Positions 5,709 to 6,874 of a stretch of DNA of 6,874 nt are shown here, piece after piece. How positions within the stretch are numbered: position 1 is the stretch's first letter; the number at the start of each line of letters is the position of its first letter. This stretch comes from Actinomycetes bacterium. GTDB taxonomy: Bacteria; Actinomycetota; Coriobacteriia; Coriobacteriales; Eggerthellaceae. The stretch is taken from positions 1-6,874 of the forward strand of contig JAEYEL010000073.1 in NCBI GenBank assembly GCA_023403475.1, written 5' to 3'. Position numbers and translations under genes: made by a program. The notes under the pieces were generated by a model, which was not told the origin of the DNA, did no database searches, and was given only the letters and a program-made list of their open reading frames with translations.

Positions 5709-6874
5709 AACATTTTCCTTTCCTTTGGCTTGACCGTTTGGTTGACCCTGCGTATGTTCGTTCGCGCCCACTGCGGCAGGCTCCTGCGGCTTCCAGCGGC
5801 GCAGACGCAAGGCGTTGCTCACCACACACACCGAGCTTGCCGACATGGCGGCGGCGGCTATCATGGGATTCAGCGTAATGCCCGCCCCCGAAAGCACGCC
5901 TGCGGCCACGGGAATGCAGATAACGTTGTAGATGAGCGCCCAGAACAGATTCTGCTTGATGTTGCGCAGCGTGGCGCGCGAGAGGCTTATGGCAGCCGGC
6001 ACGTCGAGCACATCGCTGCGCATGAGAACGATGTCGGCACTTTCTATGGCGATGTCGGTTCCCGCGCCGATGGCGATGCCCACATCCGCCCGTGCGAGAG
6101 CGGGCGCGTCGTTGATGCCATCGCCCACCATGGCGACTTTCTTCCCCGTGCCGGCCAGCTCGCGCACCACGCGCTCCTTGTCGCGGGGAAGCACGCCCGC
6201 CACCACGCGGTCGCACCCCACCTGCCGCTGTATGGCGCAGGCCGTGCGCTCGTTGTCGCCCGTGAGCATGACGGTGAAGATGCCCATGTCCCGCAAGCGC
6301 TCGATGGCCGCCGCGCTCGTGGGCTTCACCACGTCGGCAACCGCGATAAGCCCGGAAAGCCTGCCTTCGCGCGCGAAGTAGAGCACCGTCTTCCCGTCGT
6401 CGGCCAGCTCTTCGGCTCGGGCGCGCCACGCCGCAATATCTGCGCCTGCGCCCTCCATCATGCGGGCGTTACCCGCAAGGCACACTTCGCCCCCAAGCGT
6501 CGCCCGCACCCCTTCGCCCGCAACCTGCGAGAAATCTTCCACATCAAGCGCCGAAGCCCCTCGCGCTTCCGCATATTCCACCACGGCCTGCGCAAGCGGA
6601 TGCTCCGATTTCTTCTCGAGCGAAAGCGCGAGGGCAAGCAACCCCGAAGGCCCGGCGGAAGGATCGATGCCCTCCGCCGGGGTCTCGCCGACTTCGATAA
6701 CATCTGTCACCTGCGGCTCTCCCCGCGTAATGGTGCCCGTCTTGTCAAGCACCACCGTGCGCACGCCGTGCGCCGTCTCAAGCGCCTCCGCCGACTTCAC
6801 CAGAATCCCGTTCGCAGCGCCGCGTCCGGTTCCCACCATAACGGCCGTAGGCGTGGCCAGCCCGAGCGCGCAGG
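5499..6874 (-). CDS. copA: Cu(I)-exporting P1B-type ATPase with C-terminal HMA domain, 5' end off window
   Basis: Inner-membrane pump that uses ATP to expel monovalent copper; 457 residues are visible, numbered here from the second Cys of the CPC metal site (CALGLATPT) at the right edge. Motifs in order: phosphorylation site DKTGT (D43), HP motif of the nucleotide domain (H91, P92), TGDN 204-207, GDGIND 250-255, YN in helix 7 (315-316) and MSASS in helix 8 (M343, S346, S347). CPC, YN and MxxSS together are the signature of the Cu(I) subgroup rather than the Zn/Cd pumps. The membrane part ends near residue 361; a polar Gln/Gly/Asn/Lys-rich linker of about 25 residues leads to a complete HMA domain (389-457) with the MxCxxC motif MMCAHC. 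Any N-terminal HMA domains and helices 1-6 lie outside the window. Stop TAG at 5501-5499; no T-rich hairpin terminator follows. Ag(I) could also be a substrate. Confidence 0.93.
   Translation of the reverse strand, partial: CALGLATPTAVMVGTGRGAANGILVKSAEALETAHGVRTVVLDKTGTITRGEPQVTDVIEVGETPAEGIDPSAGPSGLLALALSLEKKSEHPLAQAVVEYAEARGASALDVEDFSQVAGEGVRATLGGEVCLAGNARMMEGAGADIAAWRARAEELADDGKTVLYFAREGRLSGLIAVADVVKPTSAAAIERLRDMGIFTVMLTGDNERTACAIQRQVGCDRVVAGVLPRDKERVVRELAGTGKKVAMVGDGINDAPALARADVGIAIGAGTDIAIESADIVLMRSDVLDVPAAISLSRATLRNIKQNLFWALIYNVICIPVAAGVLSGAGITLNPMIAAAAMSASSVCVVSNALRLRRWKPQEPAAVGANEHTQGQPNGQAKGKENVMEKKFKVEGMMCAHCVAHVKKALTGVEGVDAAVVDLEAGTATAKLSANVSDDALVAAIVDAGYEAEVIA

Overview
The window is a 6.9-kb stretch of fairly GC-rich bacterial DNA in which every supported gene lies on the minus strand. 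Reading along that strand from the right edge, it holds the C-terminal half of a Cu(I)-exporting P1B-type ATPase (right edge to 5499), a 5'-truncated AAA_14/DUF4143 ATPase remnant (about 5427 to 4174), and a two-gene operon for a heterodimeric ABC exporter (3958 to 1769, and 1772 to beyond the left edge). No RNA gene, CRISPR array, insertion sequence or complete mobile element is visible. Base composition, GTG/TTG starts and the overall feel of the proteins suggest an anaerobic high-GC actinobacterium, most likely Coriobacteriia (Eggerthella/Gordonibacter/Slackia-like). That assignment rests on general resemblance, not on a marker gene.

Right part (5499-6874): the ATPase is cut at its CPC metal site by the window edge and carries every catalytic motif from the phosphorylation loop to transmembrane helix 8. 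Its unusual feature is a C-terminal 69-residue CopZ-like metal-binding domain joined in frame by a polar linker. A purine-rich Shine-Dalgarno-like stretch and an ATG stand exactly at the start of this domain, so a free copper chaperone could be made from the same message.

Middle part (3959-5498): the AAA_14/DUF4143 reading frame is open and well preserved from its Walker B motif to its nuclease-like C-terminus, but it has no Walker A. Only 117 bases separate its TTG start from the copper ATPase stop, which is too little to hold the missing part. The segment is visibly less GC-rich than both flanks, which fits horizontally acquired, mobile-type DNA that has decayed at its 5' end. Between it and the ABC operon lies a 215-base spacer with a short degenerate 21-bp repeat and a good extended -10 promoter for the operon.

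Left part (1-3958): two ABC half-transporters overlap by ATGA and are translationally coupled. Their nucleotide-binding motifs are complementary. The first protein has a degenerate Walker B/H-loop pair (D and Q in place of E and H) and a normal signature; the second has a normal Walker B glutamate and a degenerate VSQGQ signature. This is the arrangement of one consensus and one degenerate ATP site known from TM287/288-type exporters. The first subunit also has an exceptionally long first extracellular loop. Substrate is unknown; drug, lipid or peptide export are all possible.

I see no convincing novel multi-gene system. The points most worth checking are the C-terminal CopZ-like domain with its own internal start, and the Walker A-less ATPase remnant.
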